A DNA stretch of 64,000 nt from Tiliqua scincoides (lineage: Eukaryota > Chordata > Lepidosauria > Squamata > Scincidae). The position numbers were made by a program, and so were the translations under genes. Under the pieces are notes generated by a model. It saw only the letters and a program-made list of their open reading frames with translations. It made no database searches and was not told the origin of the DNA. Location: the NCBI RefSeq assembly GCF_035046505.1, contig NC_089821.1, forward strand, positions 2,824,001 through 2,888,000, given 5' to 3'. This document shows positions 21,197 to 31,149 of this stretch, piece after piece (within the stretch, counting starts at the first letter, position 1; each line of letters opens with the position of its first letter).

Positions 21197-22077
21197 CAGC
21201 GCAATCCTATCTTGCACTGGAAGAGCAAGCCAGGAGGCTTGCACTGTATCCAGCATGTGATAGGGCACCAAAGTGGCTCAGCCAGAGGTAAGGGGAAACT
21301 GGGCAGGAGGTCTGGTCTAGAGGGTAGAGCCTCCGTTTGCCTGAAGATAACATCTGCAGGTCACCAGTTCAAGGCCACCGGCGCCGTGAATGGTGAGACC
21401 TTGAAGCAGCTAACAAGCCGAGCTGAGTTATTCCACCTGCTCTTTGGTGTGAGCGAAGAAGCGTCTTGGCTGCCCTCCCTGTGAGAGATGAAGGAGCTGC
21501 TTGTCAGCTTGCGTGGGAGGAAACCGGAGGCCAGAATGTGATACCAGATCAGAAAGGTCCATCTGAAATGTTGTGGTTCTTGAAAGATAGAACCTTTCAA
21601 TTGCCTACGGGGATTTAGAACAGCTTGCCGTTGTAAATCGCCTTGAATAAAGTCTAAGGAGAAATCTGACGACCAAGAAAGGCGGTATATAATACCTGTA
21701 TTATTAGTTAGCCACTGCAGCCCCTATGGGTCCCCTCAGGAGGTGGCACAAGTCCAAGGAAAGTAGAGCGGCTTGAAGTCGCTCTGCACTGGTCGGGAAC
21801 AGGAGTTGGGATCCAGCATAACAGCCAGATCCCAGTCCCACCTCCCACTCCCCGCCTGCCCTTCCCCGGGATCGTCCTCTGCCCGCCCTCCCCCCACCAC
21901 GGAACACCTCCCTCCTGCCTCCTCTCCACCCACCCCGGAGCCTTGTGTCAGCTGAGCTCCGCCGACGCAAGGCTTGCCCTGCAAGCTGCCACAGAGGCTG
22001 AATGCAGCCTCTGTGTGCCAGAGCACCTTCGTGCGCTGGTGCGGCTTGCTCCTGAGGAGGTGCAAACATGCTTTACA
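21197..22077. mobile_element. CAATCC-type MITE, GC-rich long class, right end missing
   Basis: Begins CAGCGCAATCCTATCTTGCA after TTA. Its interior (GGGATCCAGCATAACAGCC, GGAACACCTCC, GCAAGCCTTGCGTCGGCG on the complement) matches the MITE at 42931-43970 in inverted order. It breaks off near ACATGCTTTACAAACATG, some 85 bp short of the expected right end, where duplication unit B begins. A SINE is inserted at 21301-21709. Confidence 0.7.
21301..21709 (+). mobile_element. tRNA-headed SINE with L2-type tail
   Basis: The head GTCTGGTCTAGAGGGTAGAG carries an A-box-like stretch, and AGTTCAAGGCC about 50 bases on fits a B-box, so a tRNA-derived pol III promoter is likely. The 3' region GTAAATCGCCTTGAATAAAG then AAGGCGGTATATAATACC is the tail type shared with squamate L2 LINEs. 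A second copy is at 56051-56978. It lies inside a MITE, so it is younger than that element. Confidence 0.8.
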
Positions 22078-22318
22078 AACATGTAATACTACTTTGTTGA
22101 TGCAGGTACCTGTATTCAGTCAGTAGCCATTTAGTTATTTGATTTTTCTCTGTAAACCACTTCGTGAACTTTTAGTTGAAAAGCGGTATATAAATACTGT
22201 TAATAATAATAATAATAATAATAGCTAAGCCATAGCATTGCCCCCCTGTGGCAGAGTGGTGGTTTCCTGCAGTCTCTGCGGGTTAGGATTGCGCCCTTAA
22301 TCCATCAGAGTTAATAGC
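22078..22318 (+). repeat. Local direct duplication, unit B, with inserted SINE/LINE tail
   Basis: Degenerate copy of 20722-21125. Within it, 22126-22224 is an inserted 3' tail (CTCTGTAAACCACTTCGTG, AAAAGCGGTATATAAATACT) ending in an AAT microsatellite at 22199-22224. A MITE right end GGGTTAGGATTGCGCCC sits at 22280-22296, directly before TTAATCCATCAG. Confidence 0.65.
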
Positions 22319-22539
22319 TAGATAGCAGAAGTTGCCATTAATCCTATGAGCACAATTCAACTGTGGATCTTCTCCTCTTTGAACCACTGAACCTTGCTGG
22401 TAAACAGTGCATTTTGGGGCAGCGGCCCCTTTACCATCTTGCTTCATCACACCCCACTGTGATTGGCCACTATCCTTTCCAGTCCCTTCTTTGTACTTCC
22501 AGTTAGCAGACATTGTTCAACAAAGAACTTACTGTATGC

Positions 22540-22886
22540 CAGTGGTTCTCGAACTTTTAGCCCTGGGACCCACTTTTTAGAATGCAAATCTGTCAGGACC
22601 CACCGGAAGTGACGTCATGACCAGAAATGATAACATTTAGCAGGGAAATTTTTAACAATCCTAGGTTGCAATCCTGCTCACACTTACCCAGGAGTAAGCC
22701 CCATTGACTATCATTGTTGAAAGCATATACAGAGTAGCCTGTTAGAAAGTACAGATCTGTAACATTTCCCCAAATGCAGTCACATCCCATGGTTGCATCA
22801 AGTCGAATAGATTAAAAATAAAATATTGAAATGAATGGGGACCCACCTGAAATTGGTTTCTGACCCACCTAGTTTGAGAAACACTG
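22540..22886. mobile_element. hAT-C MITE
   Basis: Starts CAGTGGTTCTCGAACTTTTA and ends CTAGTTTGAGAAACACTG; the same arrangement as 10633-10974 including the captured GGTTGCAATCCTGCTCACAC. TGTATGC precedes the left end and recurs seven bases after the right end, so the duplication is uncertain. Confidence 0.78.
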
Positions 22887-24508
22887 CACACAGTGTATGC
22901 AACTTGCACTCCCTGCCTCACTTCCCAACTCTGCAGCCTTTCCTTGCCTCTTCCTCTTCAGCCACACATCAAATTGTGGTTTCCATGACATTATGAAAAT
23001 GGGCTGCCACCCTCTGGCATCAGGGTCAGGAGTCTTCAGCCACCCAAGACTATAATTTGTCTTTTCAGGATTTCTTCCCCTTGCTTCAAATCTGTAAGAG
23101 GCAAAATCCAATATAGGCTTCTGAAAGGACCTCGGAGCACTCTTGTTAGACACGCATTGTGTTCTGTGATTGCTTTGGAGATGTCATAAAAGAAGGAGGA
23201 GAGGTAATATTTGAAGAACTGCTAGAAACAGTCAAAGGTGGTGATTTAAAAAAAGTGAGCCCTTGACTCTTTTTCCATGGTGATCTTGGTGCTTCTAGCC
23301 TCTTGGTATGACCACAATACTCTGCAGTGGGTTTTTTTCTCTCTCCTTCCTTTTTAAGTTCAAGAGAATCATCTCCATTGTCTATCTTCCCCACCCTTTA
23401 AGAAAGTATCAAGAGTGGACTCCATTTGATTTTGCTTAGAAATATTTTATTACATTTTGTATACCATGGAATAATCTCTCATTCATTCATTTCATTCAAC
23501 TGTATGTAAAACCTGCTGAACAAACGGCTATAGAATACCTGGAAAGCATTTTGAAACATCAAATGATATTACAAAGATACCATTGAAACAGACAAAGCTA
23601 TTGCTATCCAGGAGAGATCCCAACCTTTCCTAGTTGCCAAATGTAGTTATAGTTTATCCTGAACACCTTTGCTTCTTTCTCCCAGTTTTGCACACAGGCA
23701 GAACTCACAAGGTTGTAGAAAGCAAAGGTGAGGCGTAGCCTTTTATTTATGTAAGGAAGACCCAGTAGCTTATTGCCTTGCTTGGGTGTGGCCTTCCAAG
23801 CCCTGGGAATGAGTTTCATTTGAGTTCTATTATGACACAATACAGCTGCAAATGGAACACCCAACCAGCAGCAGAGTCCACTCAATCAAGTTAATAAATT
23901 ACTTGCTTAGATTATTTTTTTATCTCATGTCAATGATTAATTGCAATCCGTTTCTGAAATGCTTCCGGCTCCTTACAGCCAGCAGGCTTTGTCCTTGCAA
24001 AACGTTCCTGGTTCTTTGCTTGCCAGAATCTTAACAACTTCAAGTGGTACTCTTGATAAGACTTGTGCCAGCTTTGATGCGTTTCTGAAAGTTTTCTAAG
24101 CCGCATTGTCTTTTTCTACTCTACTTGTTCAGGAAAGATGCCATTTTCATTGGCACCAATAGGAGCTTCCTTCCTTGGCCTGGGAGCAAATTCAGAGGGG
24201 TGATTTTCTGTGAGACGTGGCAGGAAATGGTTAAATTCCTCCAACCTACACACTTGTGGTCCCAGTCCTGAATCTCCCCCCCCCCCCCAGTAGGGGATGT
24301 TTGGCTTAAAAAATTACACAGGAACAAATTGTGCATTTATCATAATGTGTAACGTGGCCCATAAAGTTGAGTTCTTAACTCCAAAGTGTTCTTGCCATAA
24401 ACTTGTCATTAATGGACACTTGTTCTCCTTCTTGCCTAGTGGAGATATCTGATGCTTTGCTTCTTCCTGTCTGTGACAGATTAGAGTTCTAAACACATTT
24501 ATGAGTGA
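22887..24508. other. Unique, no gene recognised
   Basis: AT-rich with C-run at 24279-24288. Several antisense frames of 60-94 codons have no family resemblance and no convincing splice context. Confidence 0.4.
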
Positions 24509-24512
24509 TTAA

Positions 24513-25034
24513 CAGTCCAATCCTACCTAATCTCCCCTCACTGATGCAGCCGTACCATTAGAGCTCATGCTGCATCCTGTGAGGGGAAGTCCCAGATGCC
24601 TTCTCCTGGGAAGGGAACATTTGTTCTCTTACCCTGGAGTAAGCCCTCACTGCCCCATTGGGTCTACAAGAACTCCGGCAATTTAGCTGGCGCAAATTCA
24701 AGTAGACCTGAGAAGCTGGATGGAGGGGATAGGATATCAGCAACAAGCTGGCCACCAATCCTGCCAGCTTCCTGGCCTTGGTCTACCCCCTCCCTCCCTT
24801 GCCTCCTCCCTGTTCCCCTCCTCACTCCATTCTACCCAGCTGCCTCCCGCCTGTGCCCCATGCTGACTTACCAATGCCAGGGGTCATTGGTGGGCTGTTG
24901 GCACCTGGCCACTTGCTGTTTGTGGCAGTGGCCCGGCTGTGCAAAATGGCGAGCCACCATTTCTGACGGCCATCGGACTTTGTGCTGCTGGAATGCTAGT
25001 TCCAGCAGTGCAAGTCCCCAATAGGATTGGGCTG
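24513..25034. mobile_element. CAATCC-type MITE, long class (522 bp), TAA duplication
   Basis: Left end CAGTCCAATCCTACC, right end AATAGGATTGGGCTG, with TAA at 24510-24512 and 25035-25037. Interior GCTGGCGCAAATTCAAGTAG aligns with GCTAGCGCAGATCCAAGTAG of the 51.6 kb copy. Non-coding. Confidence 0.82.
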
Positions 25035-25056
25035 TAAGCCTCACTTATATGTTTAT

Positions 25057-25111
25057 GTTGTATGCAAGTTTACCTGGAAGTAAATGGAACTTACTTCCAG
25101 GTAAACATGCA
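25057..25111. repeat. Short near-perfect palindrome
   Basis: TGTATGCAAGTTTACCTGGA is followed within a few bases by its complement TCCAGGTAAACATGCATA. The centre reads AGTAAATGGAACTTACT. Probably a decayed unit of the GAGTAAGCC-type MITE. Confidence 0.6.
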
Positions 25112-26005
25112 TACTATTGCTTTGCATGAGTTGTTTCACGCAACTATTTCCCCACAGTTTTTTACATTGCACATTGCACTTTAATTGATTGCAGCAGATC
25201 ACTCTATCTTGCTGTTCTGGAGCCAGTGTTCTGGGCTTAACATGTGTGGAACTGCTAGAGCTCCAATACTGGGTGCCATGTTTTGTTATGATACTGTGCA
25301 TACAATTGCTGCTTTCCGAATTCAAGTACTATACATTTAAAAATGCAACTCCAATGAAAACATGCTCTGACAAGGATACCCTCCGCCATGAATCCATCCA
25401 TCCTTCTTGTTGCTGCTCCAGTGATAACCCTTCACGGGGTTTTCTGCGGACTCAAGGCCTTGCTAAGGATTTCCAGCTGTGTTATTATAAGGGTTTGGAA
25501 AGTTTTTAGGTATTGCCGGCATATAGCCACACTGTCATGAATTCAAAAGTGTAAAATTAAGCTGTTCTCTATAGCAGATCAATGCATTTCTCTTTGCAAT
25601 TATTGCAGTATCAACCATGATAGAATCAAGCATCTGGGGGTGCGCATCACACCACTGAAGAGCTTAGCAGATATGGTTCTGGAGTATGTGCCAGTGGTGT
25701 CTCTTTCATAGAACTATATGCTTTCAGTGGAAGTTGTCAAGGACCCCCTGAAGTTTAGGAAAGGCACTCAAGTTGGTTTATGATGGAGGAATTTAGAGTA
25801 GTAAGTTCTCAAAGAGCTTGGGGTTGCTGGAAGAACACAGCACTGTTGCCATTCAGACATTCCCGCACATTGTTTAAAATGTGACTCAGGTACACTTGCA
25901 ATGGTTTTTCTACCAGAAAAAGGCTTTCACTAAGCCTGGCCTGAGTTTCAGGTGCCTACCAATTCATTGGAACAGGACTGGGTAACTACATGGATAGCTT
26001 TGTAC
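25112..26005. other. No gene recognised
   Basis: Unique sequence; the frame at 25189-25509 (106 codons) shows no recognisable motif and lacks splice support. Confidence 0.35.
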
Positions 26006-26008
26006 AAA

Positions 26009-26622
26009 TTACAGTGAGTCATGGTCTCTCCGCTCACAACAGGAGAGGAAACTGAGCGCTTTCCACATGCGCTGCCTCCGACGCATTCTCGGCATCACCT
26101 GGCAGGACAAAGTTCCAAACAGCACAGTCCTGGAACGTGCTGGAATCCCTAGCATGTATGCACTGCTGAAACAGAGACGCCTGCATTGGCTCAGTCATGT
26201 CATGAGAATGGATGATGGCCGGATCCCAAAGGATCTCCTCTATGGAGAACTCATGCAAGGAAAGCGCCCTACAGGTAGACCACAGCTGCGATACAAGGAC
26301 ATCTGCAAGAGGGATCTGAAGGCCTTAGGGGTGGACCTCAACAGGTGGGAAACCCTGGCCTCTGAGCGGCCTGCTTGGAGGCAGGCTGTGCAGCATGGCC
26401 TTTCCCAGTTTGAAGAGACACTTGGCCAACAGACTGAGGCAAAGAGGCAAAGAAGGAAGGCCCATAGCCAGGGAGACAGAGCAGGGACAGACTGCACTTG
26501 CTCCCAGTGTGGAAGGGATTGTCACTCCCGAATCGGCCTTTTCAGCCACACTAGACACTGTGCCAGAACCACCATTCAGAGCGCGATACCATAGTCTTTC
26601 GAGACTGAAGGTTGCCAACAAC
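26009..26622 (+). mobile_element. LINE-A, 5'-truncated copy with a 175-codon open end
   Basis: An open frame from 26067 runs to its natural stop at 26594. It carries MRCLRRILGITWQDKVPNST, LHWLSHVMRM (substituted from RWLGHVVRM), GRPQLRYKDICKRDL, the basic linker and the finger CSQCGRDCHSRIGLFSHTRHC, where the last Cys is kept. It ends GAGACTGAAGGTTGCCAAC then AACATATA. Intactness suggests recent insertion. Confidence 0.9.
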
Positions 26623-27149
26623 ATATATCTATTGTCTACGTCCTCCAAAATGTATCATGACCATGGTTTGAAGTTATGGGAGAACATACAGATTGACAGT
26701 GATTTCTGCTTTTGCACAAATGCCGTGGCATGTCCTAGTTTACTTGGGGGACACTTTGTTAGAGGTCTCTTTGAGTGTTTGGTGTTCCTCCGAGGCTGTG
26801 TTTAGATGGCAGCTTCTCAGAGCATTGGAGGCTGCGTTGTAGATCTGCCCTTGCCTGCAGAACAGTACACATGTTCTTTTCTCTGCTCACCTTACTCCCT
26901 GCTCAAACTAGACTTGCCGGTTTCTGTTGCACTTCAAGCAGCACTTGGGAAAACTACAATGAGCCTCTCGCAGTGCAACAAGTGTCTCTGCTATGGGCAT
27001 AAGCTGCTAGAATCTAGGAGCTTTTAGCATCACCCAGTCTTTGCTTTTCACTCCATGCCATAGAAAGAATAGCATTTACATTTTGGCTTGCAAACACCTG
27101 TTGCATAGTGCTTATGAAGAATATCTCATGGACATCCTCAGATGACTGG
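26623..27149. other. No gene recognised
   Basis: Unique; no family, RNA gene or repeat seen. Confidence 0.3.
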
Positions 27150-27157
27150 CTGTAGTC

Positions 27158-27376
27158 CAGTGGCATAGCTAGAAGGGGTGCAAAGCAGTAAGTTTTGCAG
27201 GGAGCCTCACCACAGCATGCAAGTGGCCCCTCCCCCTCACCTTTGGAGCCATTCCACATATGCCTCCATACTGCTCCCACAGTCTGGAATGGCTCCAAAG
27301 GGGAGGAGCCACTTGCACGCCATGGTAAGGCTTCCTGCAAAACCAAGTGCTTTGCAGCCCTCTAGCTTTGCCACTG
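27158..27376. mobile_element. hAT-A MITE
   Basis: Ends CAGTGGCATAGCTAGAAGGG and CTCTAGCTTTGCCACTG. Octamers CTGTAGTC (27150-27157) and CCATAGTC (27377-27384) share 6 of 8 positions, including the last five. Confidence 0.8.
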
Positions 27377-27691
27377 CCATAGTCTGAGAAAGCATTTAAG
27401 ACATTCAGTTCTTATTTTCTAAACCTCTCATTTTTGCAAGCAAAAAAGATTTAAAAAATGCCTTTAAATTTGTTTGCCTTTGATCAGGATGTTACTTTGG
27501 GTTAGGTATTTAATGATTGTATAAGCTCTCGAAAAGACCAAGCGAGGCAGGAAAAAGAGTTTGGAGGATTTGATGATATCTCCATATAATAGCATAAGGT
27601 GTCGTTTCTTTTTAATTGCTAAAACTTGACTTGTTCATGAACCCGTGATGCAGTGACCGCAAGAGTACAGGATAATACTCCGCATGGCATT

Positions 27692-28034
27692 TTAATTTCC
27701 ATTTGTTCTTTTTCTGGTCCATGGAAGTATTTTCCTCCTTTTTGGCTCTCCAGCACAGATTAATAGTCTGTAACCAAGCACGCTCTCAAAAATGTCAAAC
27801 TTAATTGTAAAAGGGAAATCGCCAAAGAAAAAGTTCTGCTCCATAACTCCTTTGGGTCCCCTTCCTGGAAGCTCTACACATTCTTCTGGTTCATTAATCA
27901 GACCTGAGTGAGGAGGAGAGCCTCTTGGTGTCGGTCCCCCCATGTCTGCTGCTACTCTGCGCAGAGTCTCTGGATACCATCTGTTGTAAATTAACCCCCA
28001 AGCAACCACCCTCAGTCCAGTTCTGTAGGCGAGC
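27692..28034 (-). CDS. Candidate 3'-terminal exon of an unrecognised host gene
   Basis: This is the only stretch that looks like host coding sequence. Reading leftward, a pyrimidine-rich tract ending CTACTTTTTGCAG precedes 28034. The exon would begin with one base completing a codon, then LAYRTGLRVVAWGLIYNRWY, PETLRRVAADMGGPTPRGSP, an acidic/Pro-rich stretch, NFFFGDFPFTIKFDIFESVL, and end KRRKILPWTRKRTNGN before TAA. That is about 114 codons without a stop, with ordinary composition and no similarity to the repeats around it. An ATTAAA-type polyadenylation hexamer lies about 80 bases downstream (near 27610). I do not recognise the family. Upstream exons would lie at higher coordinates; none was found. 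A chance frame or an exon continuing by splicing cannot be excluded. Confidence 0.45.
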
Positions 28035-28405
28035 CTGCAAAAAGTAGACATAACAATGAACAATAGGAATAATCTTTTTCTAAAATACTGTTTGAATTAG
28101 CTTTAAGTAAAAAATACAAGTGACCAGTTGTACATAATACCTGGGTTATATTATTCCACTCACAAATTTTATTCCTGTTTATGACAAATAAAGCCTGGGT
28201 ATATCTATGCCACAAATTATATTGGTGTTATACCAAAGAATGTCATGGCTTCCAGCAAGCCATGCTGGGAATTGTAGTTCAGTGAGAATGCCTACTATTC
28301 TGTTAGAGATCCCCAGCTTTCCCCCCCCTCCTAACGGTTCTCAAATTGCAGCAGTCACTGACTTGCATTTGATTGGTGACTTGTAGGCAGTGATTGGAAA
28401 AGTGA
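28035..28405. other. Possible intron sequence
   Basis: No repeat recognised except CATGCTGGGAATTGTAGTT at about 28262-28280, a motif common in vertebrate repeat ends. Confidence 0.35.
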
Positions 28406-28409
28406 CTAT

Positions 28410-28494
28410 GGCTGCAACCCTAACTACACTTTCCTGAGAGTAAGCCCCATTGAACAAAATAGGACTCAAAGTAGACCTGGTTAGGATTGTGCAC
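28410..28494. mobile_element. Short CAATCC-type MITE
   Basis: GGCTGCAACCCTAACTACAC at the left, CTGGTTAGGATTGTGCAC at the right, with CTGAGAGTAAGCCCCATTGA inside. Flanking triplets TAT and TTA do not match. Confidence 0.7.
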
Positions 28495-29018
28495 TTAGTG
28501 TCACTTTTAAATACATACTTTTAATGTGTGTATGTTCTTGCTTACCTTTTTTTTGCTGCTTCTGCGTCATGGTGCAAGACCTCATGGGTGATCTGGAAGC
28601 GGACAGGAGGGATAGCAGCAGATGTGGTGGGAGAGTAGATTGGTTCCAGGAGGTGGGGGCTGGGGGGGGGTTGAAGGGAGGAGACTCATGAAATGGAAAA
28701 GCTAATTTTTTCTTGAGTCAAGTTGAACTGACTATGACTCATGAATTGAGTCGAGTCGAGTCGAGTCGCAGGGTCAGTGGCTTGCAGCTCGACTCATGTC
28801 TTGAGCACATCCTTGCCTACATCTCTTCAGCAGATTAGGGATGTGCTTACTGTTACTGTTCACTAAAACCTATGCATCTATCTATAGCTGTATTCTATCT
28901 GAATAGTTTCTACATTCTGTATCCATATCCTATATCTAATCCTAGAATAGACAGATTCTATATTTATCTGAATATCTATATTCAGGTGATATCTTTGTCA
29001 TTAGTACCAACAAACTAA
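28495..29018. other. Unique sequence with a GAGTC pentamer run
   Basis: Four GAGTC units lie at 28747-28766 in a context rich in GACTC/GAGTC (28697-28805), resembling the ACTCGAGTC-rich region at 31800-31960. No gene recognised. Confidence 0.45.
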
Positions 29019-29021
29019 TTA

Positions 29022-29298
29022 ATGGCCCAATCCATGTGCAATGCTGTTGCAAAAGCATGATAAAGTGAGGGGAGGTTTGAAATGAGGTGGGGGTGGTGAG
29101 GGAGTGGGGTGGGCAGATTGGGCCCTTGAGAGAGAGGGGTCGGTGGTGCCCGTGTGCACTATATTCTATCCCCCTTCCTGGTCCTGGTCCACCGCCATGC
29201 GTCAATGCAGACTTGAGCTAGTGATATCGCTGGCACAGGTTCAAGTTGATTCATTGCAGCTGCTGGGACTCACCCTTTTAAGACTGGGGGAAAAGGTG
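29022..29298. mobile_element. CAATCC-type MITE, long class, truncated
   Basis: Begins GGCCCAATCCATGTGCAATG; interior GCTGGCACAGGTTCAAGTTG aligns with the other long copies. No right end is found before or after the adjoining hAT element. Confidence 0.55.
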
Positions 29299-29374
29299 CT
29301 GTGGGTCAGTGGTGTAGCTAGGTCATTTGACTCCTGGGGCCCATAAATTTTTGTCACCCCCATACGACATAATT

Positions 29375-29500
29375 AATTAATTTTTCACATTTTTATACCA
29401 CCCACTGAGCTCTAAGGAGCTCAGGGTGGTGTGCATGGTTCCTCCCCTTATTTTGTTCTCACAACAACCCTGTGAGGTAGGAGAGACTGAGAGTTAGTAA
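29375..29500 (-). mobile_element. Sauria-like SINE fragment inside hAT-B
   Basis: On the minus strand CTACCTCACAGGGTTGTTGT is followed by CACCCTGAGCTCCTTAGAGC and GTGGTATAAAAATGTG, the middle and tail regions typical of squamate Sauria SINEs. The tRNA head is missing. The same fragment is in the second hAT-B copy (41135-41245), so it was captured before that element multiplied. Confidence 0.75.
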
Positions 29501-29601
29501 TAGTCATGACATGAAATGAATAATAATAATGGCCAGAAAATAAATGCAGTGAATATTTCCCCGCAAGCATTGGATGAAATTCTACATCGAATGTTATATA
29601 A

Positions 29602-30058
29602 CAGGGGTGCCCAAACCCCGGCCCTGGGGCCACTTGCGGCCCTCGAGGCCTCTCAATGTGGCCCTCAGGGAGCCCACAGTCTCCAATGAGACTCTGGCCC
29701 TCCGGAGATTTGTTGGAGCCCACACTGGCCCGACAAAGTGCTCTCAGCATGAGTGCGACTGTTTGACCTCTCACCTGAGCTGTGGGATGAGGGCTCCTTC
29801 CACTGCTTCTTGTTTCACGTCTGGGATGCAGTAGTGGCAGCAAAGGAAAGGCCAGCCTTGCTTTGTGCAAGGCCTTTTATAGGCCTTGAGCTATTGCAAG
29901 ACCTTCATTCATTCATTCTTCATCTTTAATATATTTATGTAAACTTATGTATATTTATTCAAATTTTAAATGTAAATTAATTCTTTTTTTCCCCCGGCCC
30001 CCGACACAGTGTCAGAGAGATGATGTGGCCCTCCTGCCAAAAACTTTGGACACCCCTG
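29602..30058. mobile_element. Charlie-like hAT, CAGGGGTG ends, nested in hAT-B
   Basis: Begins CAGGGGTGCCCAAACC and ends CTTTGGACACCCCTG. TTATATAA flanks it on both sides (29594-29601, 30059-30066). The second hAT-B copy lacks it and shows the empty site (GGTATACAACATGATGG), direct proof of insertion. GC-rich repeated GGCCCTC units inside. No transposase frame. Confidence 0.92.
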
Positions 30059-31149
30059 TTATATAACATGATGGTATTATTCCTAAAAGCTACAATTTCC
30101 ACAATTTTGATCACTAGGGTGTCACTCCTCCACCCCCACCCCAAGCATGTCTCATTGGTCTGTTTTGAGTTAAGGCACTGGTTCTCAAACCTTTAGCACA
30201 GGGACCCACTTTTTAGAATGACTATCTGTCCGTAACCCACCAGAAGTGATGTCATGGCTGAAAGTGACATCATCAAGGAAATTAAAATAAATAATTATAA
30301 ATAATTAAATTAAAGAAAAGCAAATCATTAAAAAAGGGAAAGTCAGCCCTGTTCCACAAAATGAATTTTCTCTGTAGCCTGCCTGAAATAACACCCCCCT
30401 CCCAAAAAAAAAATCAGTGAGATTTTCAGCCCTCCCAAGTGCCCAGTTCAATTTAAATTCCTATATTTCAGCATATCACTATCAGGTCCCAGCTGGCTTT
30501 ACAAGTCTAAGAAAGAAAAAAATTCACCTTACCAGCTCAAGCCTCTGTTTATTCTTTCTATGGGACTGCCTTCTGGAGCGTTTGTTGAGCTCCATGTTCA
30601 TCAGATCCGGAACATTCTGGTGGCCTTGCATTCCCCTTTGTCTGACCACAAGCCCAAGGCATGTTTGTCTACTCGAGAGTAAACACCTACTTGTGAGCAA
30701 ATGCTTAGTTTTGCTTTCTATAGTGCTCGATATATTCATCAGCTTGGAGAGAGAGACTTCCTTCTAGGGTGTTTTGGGGCGGCTGCATTCATTGGATCGG
30801 AACCATTCTGGTGTCGTTGGATTCCTCCCAGCCTGCCCTTTCCGATGGACTAAGGCAAGTTTGCCTACTCATGAGTAAACGCGCGATATGGCCCAGTTTC
30901 ACTTTCTATAGGGCTCCATGTATTTTTGTTTTCTGGTTTTTTGGCCATAACTTTTGATAGAATAGAGTTGTTTCAGTTTGGTTTTCTTAATTGCGTTCTG
31001 CTGTAAATTCCGCATCCAATGGTATATAGCATGATGGCATTATTCCTAACCATTGATATTGGTAACTTGTGATGTCACCCCCCCACCCAAGGCTGGTATC
31101 TAGGGTGGATCGCCCCCCACCCCTCGCTAGCTACGCCACTGCTGTGGGT

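Larger units (their letters stand above)
29307..31141. mobile_element. Composite non-autonomous hAT (hAT-B), copy 1, 1.8 kb
   Basis: Ends are CAGTGGTGTAGCTAGG and CTAGCTACGCCACTG, close to those of the hAT-A MITEs. CTGTGGGT stands at 29299-29306 and 31142-31149, a perfect octamer duplication. Inside are a Sauria-like SINE fragment in minus orientation (about 29375-29500), part of a hAT-C element (from 30176) and long unassigned stretches. A second copy is at 41004-42316. No transposase frame is present, so it depends on a partner. A further hAT (29602-30058) inserted later. Confidence 0.9.

Noticed and set aside
21194-22299. One MITE from 21197 to 22296 with TTA duplication
   Set aside because: The interior stops matching the family near 22077 and is followed by a local duplication; the matching TTA is probably coincidence.
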